DNA of 64,000 bases, taken from NCBI RefSeq assembly GCF_002892535.1, contig NZ_CP024847.1:930001-994000 (forward strand), in the 5' to 3' direction. The position numbers and the translations under genes were made by a program. How positions within the stretch are numbered: position 1 is the stretch's first letter; every line of letters begins with the position of its first letter. The notes under the pieces were generated by a model that saw only the letters and a program-made list of their open reading frames with translations, was not told the origin of the DNA and ran no database searches. Shown here piece after piece: positions 52,365-61,820 of this stretch. Origin of the DNA: Aquella oligotrophica (GTDB taxonomy: Bacteria; Pseudomonadota; Gammaproteobacteria; Burkholderiales; UBA11063).

Positions 52365-53153
52365 ATGAAAATAGCATTACTCGCAATAAAAAATCGTAAA
52401 ATGCTTTTAAATCTGATAAAGTCAGACTTTAAAAATCGCTATTTGGGTAATCATTTGGGAATCGTTTGGGCATTTATTCAACCCTTAGTGATGGTTGCAG
52501 TTTACTGGTTTGTTTTTACCAAAGGTTTTCGGGCGCAAGCGGTATCTGATGTTCCATTTCTCCTGTGGCTTCTAGCAGGAATGGTTCCTTGGTTTCTACT
52601 TAATGATGCAATTATGAGTGCCAGTAATGCCATAACTAGTCAAAGTTTTCTTGTCAAGAAGATAGTATTTGAGGTTAAGTTACTTCCATTGGTAAAGATT
52701 GGCTCAGCAATTATAGTGAATTTGGCATTCTGGATATTCTTAATTTTGGTGTGTTTTTTATATGGTTACTATCCAAACTTAATTTGGCTGCAATTGATTT
52801 ATTTCTTTTTGTGTACTATTGCGATTAGCCTTAGTTTGAGCCTGTTATTTTCTGCGGTAATGCCATTTTTGCCTGACGTAGGACAGATTCTTGCCGTGGT
52901 TTTTCAGGTGTTATTTTGGGCGACTCCGGTTATGTGGAACCCTGCCATGCTACATGGTAAGCTTACATATATAATTAAACTAAATCCATTTGCATATTTG
53001 GTGATTGGTTTTCGAGAAACTCTAATTAACCAACAAGCATTCTGGCTACATTATAATCAGATGATTTATTTTTGGGCTTTCACACTTTGTTGCTATTGGC
53101 TTGGAAATCGGACATTTAATAAACTTCGTCCGCATTTTGCTGATGTATTGTAG
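52365..53153 (+). CDS. wzm: Polysaccharide ABC transporter permease Wzm
   Basis: A 262-aa ABC-2 type permease with six membrane helices. DFKNRYLGNHLGIVWAFIQP is the characteristic N-terminal motif of Wzm/KpsM/TagG permeases; VMWNPAMLHGKLTYIIKLNPFA is near the C-terminal signature. Together with Wzt it exports completed, lipid-linked polysaccharide to the periplasmic face. Preceded by a poor ribosome-binding site; wzt follows after 15 nt. Confidence 0.94.
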   Translation: MKIALLAIKNRKMLLNLIKSDFKNRYLGNHLGIVWAFIQPLVMVAVYWFVFTKGFRAQAVSDVPFLLWLLAGMVPWFLLNDAIMSASNAITSQSFLVKKIVFEVKLLPLVKIGSAIIVNLAFWIFLILVCFLYGYYPNLIWLQLIYFFLCTIAISLSLSLLFSAVMPFLPDVGQILAVVFQVLFWATPVMWNPAMLHGKLTYIIKLNPFAYLVIGFRETLINQQAFWLHYNQMIYFWAFTLCCYWLGNRTFNKLRPHFADVL

Positions 53154-53168
53154 GATATTGAGCGTTCT

Positions 53169-54452
53169 ATGACTAATGATATTGCAATAAAAGTAGAAAA
53201 TTTATCTAAAGTTTATAAACTTTATAATGCTCCGATTGATCGGTTAAAAGAGGCACTAAATCCATTTAAAAAGAAATACCATAAGGATTTTTATGCCTTA
53301 AATGGTATTTCATTTGAGGTGAAAAAAGGTGATTGTGTAGGTATCGTTGGGCGTAATGGAGCTGGTAAATCAACTTTATTGAAAATAATTACTGGTGTTT
53401 TAACCCCAACTGGAGGTAGAGTTACTGTTAATGGACGAGTCTCTGCTTTACTAGAGTTAGGCGCCGGGTTTAATCCTGAATATACTGGACTTGAGAATAT
53501 TTATTTTCAAGGTAATCTAATGGGCTTTAGCAAGTTAGAAATGGATGCCAGAGTACAGAATATACTTGAATTTGCAGATATAGGTGATTTCATTCATCAG
53601 CCAGTTAAATCTTACTCATCAGGAATGTTTGCTAGACTTGCATTTTCAGTAGCTATTAATGTAGAGCCTGAGATATTAATTGTAGATGAAGCATTAAGTA
53701 CTGGTGACTTTATGTTTCAGTTTAAATGTTTACAGAAAATTAAAGAGTTTAGACGAAAAGGAGTAACTATCCTATTTGTATCTCACTCCGCACAGTCAAT
53801 TATTGAATACTGCAATTATGCAGTTTTTTTATATCAGGGTGGTATTCACTCCGAATCCTATGATGTAAAGAAATTAATTTATACTTATGAAGAGTATATT
53901 CGTACTAATAAGTCTGAAATCAAGGGTAATGATATTATAAAAACCCCAATGAAGTATGATGAATATGATTTTTTAACTGAACCAAACCAAGAGTTAGCTG
54001 AGCACAGGATCGGAACGCATGCGGCAATACTTCGTGAAGTTTATTTTATTCAGGATGGTAAAGAGTTTTCTGAAAATATTGTTCTTGAAGCAGGACTAGT
54101 GACTAAGTTAAAAATAATTATTTTATCAAAAGAGGCACTACAGCAAACTGTTGTTGGCATGAGTATTCGAAATATCAGCGGACTTGCTATTTGGGGGGAT
54201 AATACTTTAAATTCAATAGGTAGTATGTTTGAATTAAAAGAAGGGGTAAACGTCCTTGAATTTGAGTTTAATCTAAGTCTTAAAGCCGGTGAGTATGTTT
54301 ATCTTGCAGGCTTGGCTGATTTTTCTACTGGTAATAGGATTGAATTGGATCAGCGTTGGCCAATGAAGAAAATAACAGTTATCTCTAATAGAAATATGTC
54401 TGAAGGTTTTATTTTTGCACCACTTAGGTATTTGTCCGGGTTATCGCAGTGA
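53169..54452 (+). CDS. wzt: Polysaccharide ABC transporter ATPase Wzt with C-terminal domain
   Basis: A 427-aa ATP-binding subunit. Walker A is GRNGAGKST (61-69), the signature YSSGMFARLAFSVA (near 150) and Walker B ILIVDEALSTGD, with the H-loop VSHSAQSI. Residues about 255-427 are an extra beta-sandwich domain (TKLKIIILSKEAL, ISGLAIWGDNT, SLKAGEYVYLAGLADFSTG) found in Wzt proteins that read a terminal chemical cap on the glycan before export. It is coupled by GTGA to a CDP-glycerol phosphotransferase-like gene, which could supply that cap (inference). Confidence 0.95.
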   Translation: MTNDIAIKVENLSKVYKLYNAPIDRLKEALNPFKKKYHKDFYALNGISFEVKKGDCVGIVGRNGAGKSTLLKIITGVLTPTGGRVTVNGRVSALLELGAGFNPEYTGLENIYFQGNLMGFSKLEMDARVQNILEFADIGDFIHQPVKSYSSGMFARLAFSVAINVEPEILIVDEALSTGDFMFQFKCLQKIKEFRRKGVTILFVSHSAQSIIEYCNYAVFLYQGGIHSESYDVKKLIYTYEEYIRTNKSEIKGNDIIKTPMKYDEYDFLTEPNQELAEHRIGTHAAILREVYFIQDGKEFSENIVLEAGLVTKLKIIILSKEALQQTVVGMSIRNISGLAIWGDNTLNSIGSMFELKEGVNVLEFEFNLSLKAGEYVYLAGLADFSTGNRIELDQRWPMKKITVISNRNMSEGFIFAPLRYLSGLSQ

Positions 54453-55744
54453 AATCTATATTAAAAAAAATTAGGAATAGGTTGATTCAGCCTATTTGGG
54501 ATGAAATTAATGAAATGAGGAATTCTATAAATAAAATTCCTCATTTACTAATCAATAGTACCTCTTCTAATTATGTTCATAGTAAAAGTAAGATTAAAGT
54601 ACTATTTTTGGTGCAAAGCTCCGAATTTTGGTATGCATTAGAAACTATATATTTAAAGATGTTGAATGATAAAGACTTTATACCTATACTTTTTATAATT
54701 CCATCACGTTATTCTGAAGATGGTGGGTTTGAGAATAAATCGCTTAATTACTTTCAAACTAAACAATATACAAATATTCTATACTTTGAGAATGAGGAAG
54801 CAATTCCTGATAATATAATAGAAATGCTTAATCCTGATGTTATTTTTAGGCAGGCTCCGTGGGAGCATTTGGTGCCATCTATTTTCAGAACCGAGCAATT
54901 AAAACAACGTAGAATATGTTATATCCCATACGCTATACATACGCTTAATACAGAAGAAGTTTTTTATAATCAGAAGCTGCATAATTATGCTTGGAGGTTG
55001 TATAGTGATAGCCAGCATTTACATGAGTGCTATGGTAGCTATAATTTGGTCAAGAACTATAATTCCGTGGTTGTAGGAAATACTAAGTTTGAATATATAG
55101 ATAACCAATTAAATTCTACTGAGCATTTACCTTGGCCAGTTAGCATTGACAACCGAATCCCTAAATTAAAAATTCTATGGTGCCCACATCATAGCTTGGA
55201 AACTTGGCTGGGGTTTGCTACGTTTCATAAAAACTATATGGATATTTTGGAGTTTGCCGTTGCACATCCAGAGTATGATATTGTTTTTAGACCACATCCA
55301 GCAATGAAAACGGCATTAATTACAAATAATAAAATGACTTTGTCTGAATATGATGGGTTTTTTAGTAAACTTGCCCAGTTACCAAATTGCTATATTGATG
55401 CTGGGGCTGAGTATATTCATTTATTTCATCACTCTGATTTGCTTGTAGCCGATGGCATTGCTTTTTTATTTGAGTATCTGCTAACTAAAAAACCAATTAT
55501 TAGGATTGATAGCCAGCAGAGCGTTGGATTTAACAGTTATTATGCTAAATTTCAGCAAGCGTGGTATGTAGTTAATAGTATTGATGCAGTTGGTAATGTT
55601 ATTTTAGATATTTTAAATAATTCAGATGATTTAGAATCTAAGCGCAATAGCTTTAGCCAAGAACTTTATAACGCCTCAATCGAGCTTCTACCTAGTGATA
55701 AAATTATTGCAGATTTGAAAGAGTCTTTATTGGGTGGTAATTAA
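54449..55744 (+). CDS. CDP-glycerol glycerophosphotransferase-like protein (TagB/TagF family)
   Basis: A 431-aa enzyme starting with GTG inside the wzt stop (GTGA). The C-terminal half (about 230-400) has the CDP-glycerol:poly(glycerophosphate) transferase pattern: ILWCPHHSLETW, DIVFRPHPAMKTAL, HHSDLLVADGIAFLFEYLLT and KPIIRIDSQ. The paired PHH and RPHP histidines are the catalytic bases of TagB/TagF. The N-terminal part (VLFLVQSSEFWYALETIY) is the acceptor half. The CDP-glycerol synthase gene tagD follows immediately, which supports glycerol-phosphate as the group transferred. Confidence 0.88.
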   Translation: MKSILKKIRNRLIQPIWDEINEMRNSINKIPHLLINSTSSNYVHSKSKIKVLFLVQSSEFWYALETIYLKMLNDKDFIPILFIIPSRYSEDGGFENKSLNYFQTKQYTNILYFENEEAIPDNIIEMLNPDVIFRQAPWEHLVPSIFRTEQLKQRRICYIPYAIHTLNTEEVFYNQKLHNYAWRLYSDSQHLHECYGSYNLVKNYNSVVVGNTKFEYIDNQLNSTEHLPWPVSIDNRIPKLKILWCPHHSLETWLGFATFHKNYMDILEFAVAHPEYDIVFRPHPAMKTALITNNKMTLSEYDGFFSKLAQLPNCYIDAGAEYIHLFHHSDLLVADGIAFLFEYLLTKKPIIRIDSQQSVGFNSYYAKFQQAWYVVNSIDAVGNVILDILNNSDDLESKRNSFSQELYNASIELLPSDKIIADLKESLLGGN

Positions 55745-55746
55745 TT

Positions 55747-56136
55747 GTGAAAAAGATTTTAACCTATGGAACATTTGATTTAACTCATATTGGGCATATT
55801 AATTTGCTTAGACGGGCTAAAGCACTAGGTGATTATTTGATTGTTGGATTATCGACTGATGAGTTTAATCAGATAAAAGGAAAGTCTTCTATTTTTCCAT
55901 ATGAACATAGGAAAATTATACTTGAGTCAATACGTTTTGTTGATCAGGTAATAGCAGAAAGGTGCTGGGAACAGAAAATTAATGATATCAATGAACTAAA
56001 TGTGGATATATTTGTGATTGGGGATGATTGGCGTGGTAAATTTGATTTTCTAAAAGAGTTTTGTGAAGTAATCTATTTACCGCGAACCGAGGATATTTCT
56101 ACCACACAAATTAAAGAAGCCATAACTTTGATCTAA
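55747..56136 (+). CDS. tagD: Glycerol-3-phosphate cytidylyltransferase
   Basis: A 129-aa nucleotidyltransferase making CDP-glycerol from CTP and glycerol-3-phosphate. Motifs: KILTYGTFDLTHIGHINLLR, with the HxGH site (HIGH), DYLIVGLSTDEFNQIKGK, and the C-terminal RTEDISTTQIKEAI (RTxxISTT). Size and pattern match TagD/GCT; TarI-like enzymes are larger. The start is GTG 2 nt after the previous stop. Its product is the donor for the phosphotransferase just upstream. Confidence 0.95.
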   Translation: MKKILTYGTFDLTHIGHINLLRRAKALGDYLIVGLSTDEFNQIKGKSSIFPYEHRKIILESIRFVDQVIAERCWEQKINDINELNVDIFVIGDDWRGKFDFLKEFCEVIYLPRTEDISTTQIKEAITLI

Positions 56137-56152
56137 TATTTTCAGGATATTT

Positions 56153-57952
56153 ATGCAGTATTTTGAATACTTAAAAGGGGTCACACAAAATCGTGACGAT
56201 CAATATTATGTAGAATTTGTTAAACGGTTACCGTATAACTTTAAACCAAATGATGTTAAGTTAATTGCTTTTTATTTACCACAGTTTCATTCTTTTATAG
56301 AAAATGATACTTGGTGGGGGAAAGGTTTCACCGAGTGGACAAATGTATCCAAGGCTATTCCTCAATTTGAAAATCATTATCAACCACGTCTGCCGGGAGA
56401 ACTAGGTTACTATAATCTTTTAACCGATGGCGTTATAGAGCGCCAAGTTGATCTAGCTAAACAATATGGCATTTATGGTTTTTGCTTTCATTTTTATATA
56501 TTTGATGATCGTAAACGCTTGCTTGAAAAGCCATTAAATAAATTTCTTGAGTCTAAAGATCTCGATATGCCTTTTTGCCTTTGTTATGCAAATGAAAACT
56601 GGACTAAACGTTGGGATGGGTTGGATCATGAAATATTACAAAAGCAATCATATTCGTCCACTTATGTTCATGATTTAGTTTATGAGTTAAAACCTTATTT
56701 GGCTGATGAGCGCTATATACGAATAAATGATAAACCATTAGTAATTATTTATCGTATTTCTCTACTTCCTGATGTTGAGAGTTTTGTCAAGTCATTCCGC
56801 GAGCTATGTTTAGAAAAAAATATTGGAGAAGTTTACTTGACCGCAGTGCTCACTGGGGATGGTATTGATGCCAGAAAATTTGGCTTTGATGATAATCTTG
56901 AGTTTCCGCCGCATAAGGTACTACAAAAAGAAATTACTGGAGATCAAGTCATGTATAATGATATCTATAATGGCACAATATTTGATTATCCACAAATAGT
57001 AGTTAATGAATTGGATAAATCAATAGATTTTCCTCGTATGCGAGGAGTTATGCCATCATGGGATAATGAGGCTCGTAAACCTGGACGAGGGCATACTTAT
57101 CACGGCTCCAATCCTGAGCTATATAAATTATGGTTGGCTGGGGTTTGTAATAAAACCAAAGAAGAGCGCTGTGAGGAACAGAGATTTGTATTTATAAATG
57201 CGTGGAATGAGTGGGCAGAGGGAGCATACCTTGAGCCAGATCGTCGTTATGGTTATGCTTATTTGGAGGCAACTTATCAGGCGTTGTCGGTTAATTTAAC
57301 CCCGGAAGAGGCTTTACTTCAGGTAAAACAAAATATTTTGGAACAAGAGAATAAAACCAAAGTATCCAAAATTGATTTATTCCCGGATGGCTCATATATG
57401 CAGTTATTCTATTATCAAAATAATACAATTAACCTAAAAGATAGTCAACATTATTATTTTACTGATAATCTCAAAGCACAATATGAATTTGATTTATCCA
57501 GTATTCCAAATATCGATCATTTACGGCTTGATTTAACTAATTTTCCAGTTAAGGCTAATATCATTAACGTTCGGCTGGTTGATCAGCATGGGAAGTATCA
57601 TGATATTAAACCATGCTACAATAATGCTGATAATATTTCTGGAAGCGTGTATTTATTTCTTCATAATGATCCAATTCTAGTTTATTATGTAACAGAGTAT
57701 GGGAATAACTTTTCACGTTTATTGGTTTACGTTGAATTAACTGTAATAAAAAATTCTGAAATACTGCATTATAAGACAGAAATATTGCAGGAAAAAATAC
57801 AAGAAATAGATGTATTAAACATCCAAGTAGCTGAAAAGAGTCAAATAGTTAAAGCTAAACAAGAATATATTGATGAATTACATAATTCTTTAAGCTGGAA
57901 ACTTACAGCTCCACTTCGCAAAATTAAATCTTTATTATCCAGAATAATCTAA
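56153..57952 (+). CDS. WbsX-like (GH99-like) glycan protein with coiled-coil tail
   Basis: A 599-aa protein. Residues about 35-380 form the WbsX/glycoside-hydrolase-99-like barrel: LIAFYLPQFHSFIENDTWWG, KGFTEWTNVSKA, YGFCFHFYIF, ANENWTKRWDG and FINAWNEWAEGAYLEPD, with carboxylates typical of the family. A beta domain spans about 420-540, then a coiled coil (ILQEKIQEIDVLNIQVAEKS) and a terminal SLSWKLTAPLRKIKSLLSRI, a motif often seen at the ends of glycan-assembly proteins. Whether it hydrolyses or transfers sugar is unknown. AGGATAT precedes the ATG. Confidence 0.85.
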   Translation: MQYFEYLKGVTQNRDDQYYVEFVKRLPYNFKPNDVKLIAFYLPQFHSFIENDTWWGKGFTEWTNVSKAIPQFENHYQPRLPGELGYYNLLTDGVIERQVDLAKQYGIYGFCFHFYIFDDRKRLLEKPLNKFLESKDLDMPFCLCYANENWTKRWDGLDHEILQKQSYSSTYVHDLVYELKPYLADERYIRINDKPLVIIYRISLLPDVESFVKSFRELCLEKNIGEVYLTAVLTGDGIDARKFGFDDNLEFPPHKVLQKEITGDQVMYNDIYNGTIFDYPQIVVNELDKSIDFPRMRGVMPSWDNEARKPGRGHTYHGSNPELYKLWLAGVCNKTKEERCEEQRFVFINAWNEWAEGAYLEPDRRYGYAYLEATYQALSVNLTPEEALLQVKQNILEQENKTKVSKIDLFPDGSYMQLFYYQNNTINLKDSQHYYFTDNLKAQYEFDLSSIPNIDHLRLDLTNFPVKANIINVRLVDQHGKYHDIKPCYNNADNISGSVYLFLHNDPILVYYVTEYGNNFSRLLVYVELTVIKNSEILHYKTEILQEKIQEIDVLNIQVAEKSQIVKAKQEYIDELHNSLSWKLTAPLRKIKSLLSRII

Positions 57953-57991
57953 CGATTTTGACTCCTTCCTGAAAGAAGAAAAGGTAATTAC

Positions 57992-59740
57992 ATGACTAAG
58001 GCTATGTTGCATACAATAAGAAAGTATATTGCACATATTTATCGATTTATAAAAACTCCCAATAAACAGCAGAGCATAGAAAAATTAAAAAATTTAATTA
58101 ATGAAAAAGGTATTGTTTCAGGGATTCAAAGTTATTTGGATTACCTGCACATGGAAGAAAAAATTTATGAAGAGAGCTTGTTATTTCAGAAAAATTCTGG
58201 TTCTGTAGTAATACTTACCACATTACATTGTTTATATATTGCGAATTTAATAAAGCATAATTTAAGTAATATTGGTATAGAAGCTGATATTATTCTCAGA
58301 AAGCCTGAAAATGGCTATAGTTATAAATTACATTATGTTATTTGCCCGCAAATTTTTGATGAACTTCCTGAATTTTATATTGCTTTCCAGTTGGAGCAAT
58401 CAGTTAACTCAAGATGGTTCACAGATAAATATTTTGAGCTATTAAATTCAGCAAAAGCTATATTTGATTATTCATTAATAAATGTGGATTTCTTATTGGC
58501 TAATAAAATACCATTTAGTAAAGTATACTATCTCCCGATTTATTATTTTAATAATTATTCCACTTACCTTAATTTAGCGAACTCAGTTGAAGAAGAGTAT
58601 GATGTTGTATTTTATGGCGACCCTAATAATTCTCGCCGCCAATATTTTCTTGAAATGATTCAGCAGTATTATTCTGTTAAAATAGTAAAAGAAGTATTTG
58701 GGGTAGAGTTGTATAAGGAACTATTAAAAGCAAAGATTATTATTAATATTCATTACTATGAAGGTGCATTACTTGAAACAACTAGGCTTTATGAAAGCCT
58801 CGCCCTAGATCGGCTGATCATTTCAGAAAAAAGTGTTGATCAGATGTATCATCAGGAACTTGAAGAAATTATTGATTTTGTTGAGATTGGCGATGCTGCT
58901 AAAATGGTTGATAAAATTGGTTTTTGGCTGAAGAATGAGCAATTGAGGCACGAAAAAATAGCTGCTAATAAAGAAAAATTAACTAAGCTCCAAAATCAGT
59001 TTACATTCTATTTTTATCGCTATTTATTAAGTGTTGATTTGATTACATTTGATGAGTTCTGGCAGCATTGTGGTAATCAAATTATTTTTGATAAGAACTT
59101 TTATTGTTTAAGTTTACCCGAATCTTTAGCGCGGAGAAAAGATTTTATTAAAGATAATAAATATGGGGCGCAAATATATAATGGATTACGACATAATTTA
59201 GGCTGGGTAGGTTGTGGTTTAAGCTTTAAATCATTAATTAAGCGAGCCAAGGAGCAAAATCTTGAATATGTTATTATTTGTGAAGATGATGTAGAGTTCT
59301 ACAGTGATTTTGCAGATAAATTAAAGCAAATTTTGGGATATCTAAATACTCATGACAATTGGGGGGTTTTTTCTGGATTACTTGCAGATTTACACCCGGA
59401 TACTAAAATCCTAGAGATTGATGAACACGATGGAATAGAGTATATTTTTATCAATAAACTCATTAGTATGGTATTTAATATTTATCATAAATCTGTGTTT
59501 GATATTATTTTAAACTGGGATGAAAGATTGAGGGATCCCCATACTAATACTATAGATAAATTTATTGAAAGCTATGATATTAAAGTAATTACGACTTTAC
59601 CATATCTCGTTGGTCATAAAGAAAGCCTTGATTCAACCATATGGGGGTTTCAAAACACACAGTATAATGAATTAATAACCAAAAGTATAACTGCCTTGCA
59701 GCAAAAAGTATCTGATTATAAGTTAGTTAACAATAAATAA
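57992..59740 (+). CDS. Two-domain protein: GT-B-like N-terminus fused to a GT25-like C-terminus
   Basis: A 582-aa fusion. Residues about 65-350 look like a CgeB/DUF3880-type GT-B glycosyltransferase: VVFYGDPNNSRRQYFLEMIQ, IIINIHYYEGALLETTRLYE and SLALDRLIISEKS. Residues about 365-570 resemble the GT25 LPS glycosyltransferase family (LgtB/LgtE type): FYCLSLPESLARRKDFIKD, GLSFKSLIKRAKEQN and VIICEDDVEF (the EDD metal site). AAAGGTAATTAC gives a good ribosome-binding site. Two transferase domains in one chain suggest that it adds two sugars in succession. The N-terminal call is the less certain. Confidence 0.8.
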   Translation: MTKAMLHTIRKYIAHIYRFIKTPNKQQSIEKLKNLINEKGIVSGIQSYLDYLHMEEKIYEESLLFQKNSGSVVILTTLHCLYIANLIKHNLSNIGIEADIILRKPENGYSYKLHYVICPQIFDELPEFYIAFQLEQSVNSRWFTDKYFELLNSAKAIFDYSLINVDFLLANKIPFSKVYYLPIYYFNNYSTYLNLANSVEEEYDVVFYGDPNNSRRQYFLEMIQQYYSVKIVKEVFGVELYKELLKAKIIINIHYYEGALLETTRLYESLALDRLIISEKSVDQMYHQELEEIIDFVEIGDAAKMVDKIGFWLKNEQLRHEKIAANKEKLTKLQNQFTFYFYRYLLSVDLITFDEFWQHCGNQIIFDKNFYCLSLPESLARRKDFIKDNKYGAQIYNGLRHNLGWVGCGLSFKSLIKRAKEQNLEYVIICEDDVEFYSDFADKLKQILGYLNTHDNWGVFSGLLADLHPDTKILEIDEHDGIEYIFINKLISMVFNIYHKSVFDIILNWDERLRDPHTNTIDKFIESYDIKVITTLPYLVGHKESLDSTIWGFQNTQYNELITKSITALQQKVSDYKLVNNK

Positions 59741-59742
59741 TT

Positions 59743-60645
59743 ATGTGTGTAATTTCAGTAATAGTCCCCGTATATAACACAGAAAACTATTTAAGAAGGT
59801 GTCTTGATTCGTTAGTAAACCAAACACTAGCAGATATTGAGATAATAGTAGTTAATGATTCAAGTCCTGATTATAGTCAACAAATTATTGATGAATATGT
59901 TTCTAATTATCCCAAACAAGTAAAATCTTTTATTAAACCAAATGGGGGGTTAAGTTCTACCAGAAACTTTGGAGTTACTAAAGCTTGTGGTAACTACATC
60001 TCTTTTGTTGATAGTGACGATTGGGTGGATTTTAATTTATATCAAATAATGTACGCTGCTGCTATTAAAGACAACTGTGATATAGTTTGCTGTGACTTTA
60101 TTGAGAAATATTCAGGCTTTGAGCTTATTCGTTCAGTTATTCCTGAAAATAATTATGGTAATCGTTATATTGGTAATGTTATTGCCTGTAATAAAATATA
60201 TAGACGACAGTTTTGGCAAGAGAACGGATTTAATTTTTTTCATGGTATTTATCATGAAGACTTAGAGCTTATCCCAAGAGTATTATTGGCAAGCCAGAAG
60301 ACAGGGTATATTAATTCAAGTTATTACTATTATGAAAAAACAAATTCATCTGCAATTACTAGTGGAAATATTTTGCATATTGAGGTTTTTCCATTAATTT
60401 GTGAGCGACTAGTTCAGTTTAATTCTAATCATAACAGTGAATTTGAGGTTTTTATTGCGGATCTTGCTTATATATATATTATGCAAAATAAAGACTCTAC
60501 ACAATCACAGCAGTTTTTCTTGCTACACAAGAAATTATTTAGGCTCAAAGTTACTTTGAAGCTCAAACGGAAAATAATGATTATATTACTTAGATTTAAT
60601 TTTAAGCTCTTTCATAAGCTAAATCAGTATGTGGGATCAAGGTGA
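59743..60645 (+). CDS. Glycosyltransferase family 2
   Basis: A 300-aa GT-A enzyme. ISVIVPVYNTENYLRRCLDS, IEIIVVNDSSPDYSQQIIDE, GGLSSTRNFGVTKACGNYIS and FVDSDDWVD (DxD) are intact, with HEDLELIPR as the later ED motif. It differs from the paired GT2 copies upstream, being of the EpsJ-like type. It starts 2 nt after the previous stop. Its end overlaps the next GTG start by 4 nt. Confidence 0.92.
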   Translation: MCVISVIVPVYNTENYLRRCLDSLVNQTLADIEIIVVNDSSPDYSQQIIDEYVSNYPKQVKSFIKPNGGLSSTRNFGVTKACGNYISFVDSDDWVDFNLYQIMYAAAIKDNCDIVCCDFIEKYSGFELIRSVIPENNYGNRYIGNVIACNKIYRRQFWQENGFNFFHGIYHEDLELIPRVLLASQKTGYINSSYYYYEKTNSSAITSGNILHIEVFPLICERLVQFNSNHNSEFEVFIADLAYIYIMQNKDSTQSQQFFLLHKKLFRLKVTLKLKRKIMIILLRFNFKLFHKLNQYVGSR

Positions 60646-61820
60646 GTAAACGGTTGCTTGTAGTATGTCCATTTGCTTGTTATCCTTCAACTCATGGTGG
60701 TAAGCTGGATATTTATAATTCATTAATTCAGCTTGCTTCTGTGGAATTAAATATATGTGTTGATTTACTGTATTGCGATTATGAGAAGCAATCGTCCGCT
60801 GCTGATTCACATTTAAAAAAATATGCAGGAATAAATGAAATTCACTTTCTGCAAATAAAAAAGAATAAGTTCCTAAGCCTGCTATATTTATTCTATTATA
60901 AGCCAAATTACTCCATGCTTTATCGTTGTTTAGCAGATTTTAAACCAGAACAACAATATGATTATATTTTAATTCATGGGTTTCATGCTGACTCAATCTT
61001 AGAAAATGTTAATTTAACTAGTGCCCGATTCTTTTATAGAATGCATAATTATGAATATGCATATTCAATGCAAAAAATCCCCCTTGAAAAAAATCTCTTG
61101 ATGAAGCTATTAAGGTTATATGATAATTTAAAAATTAAATTTCGTGAAAAGTGGCTAATAGCTAAAACGGAAAAGGTCTTATGTATATCCTCTGAAGAAT
61201 ATAAATTTTTCTCAGCTAGTTATGGAAAAAAAATATATTTCCTACCTACCTATCTGGATACTAGTAAGTTTGTTTCATTTAAAAATAGCAATAAGCCTCA
61301 TCCGATAGTGTTATTTGTCGGTAATCTCTTTACGCTATATAATAAAGAAGCTCTGATTTGGTATTTAGAGAATATTCATGGGCGTATTAAGTCTTCTATA
61401 AGCGATTATAAATTTATAATTGCTGGCAGTACTGCTGGAAGTGATACAAAATGGTTGCAAGATATTATTCAAAAAGATAAACACATAAATGTTTATTTTA
61501 ATGTGGAGGATATGGCAGCAATTTACCAGATGGCAAAAGTTTTTGTTAATCCTATGCAAAATGGTGCAGGGGTTAAATTAAAAACTTTGGATGGCATAAT
61601 TAATGGTATTCCGGTGGTTTCTACAACTGTAGGTGCTAGTGGTACAGGGCTATCTCATCGTGCGCATTGTCTTATTGCTGATTCGATTAATGAATTTTGT
61701 AATGCTGTTATTTTACTTCTGCAAGATGCAAGCTTGGCACGATCTTTGGTAGATAACGGACAACAGTATTTAAAAGAGAAATTTTGCAGTTTGGCTATTT
61801 TGGATACCATTTATGACTGA
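60642..61820 (+). CDS. Glycosyltransferase family 4
   Basis: A 392-aa GT-B enzyme with a GTG start inside the previous stop codon (GTGA). N-terminal LLVVCPFACYPSTHGGKLDI; the donor half has VLFVGNLFTLYNKEALIWYL, FIIAGSTAGSDTKWLQDI, FNVEDMAAIYQMAKVFVNP and GAGVKLKTLDGIINGIPVVS (the acceptor/donor loop). A glycan locus member with unknown sugar. Overlaps the next gene by 8 nt. Confidence 0.9.
   Translation: MSKRLLVVCPFACYPSTHGGKLDIYNSLIQLASVELNICVDLLYCDYEKQSSAADSHLKKYAGINEIHFLQIKKNKFLSLLYLFYYKPNYSMLYRCLADFKPEQQYDYILIHGFHADSILENVNLTSARFFYRMHNYEYAYSMQKIPLEKNLLMKLLRLYDNLKIKFREKWLIAKTEKVLCISSEEYKFFSASYGKKIYFLPTYLDTSKFVSFKNSNKPHPIVLFVGNLFTLYNKEALIWYLENIHGRIKSSISDYKFIIAGSTAGSDTKWLQDIIQKDKHINVYFNVEDMAAIYQMAKVFVNPMQNGAGVKLKTLDGIINGIPVVSTTVGASGTGLSHRAHCLIADSINEFCNAVILLLQDASLARSLVDNGQQYLKEKFCSLAILDTIYD

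Noticed and set aside
60637-60906. 89-aa minus-strand ORF opposite the GT4 gene at 60642
   Set aside because: Entirely antisense to a conserved glycosyltransferase.
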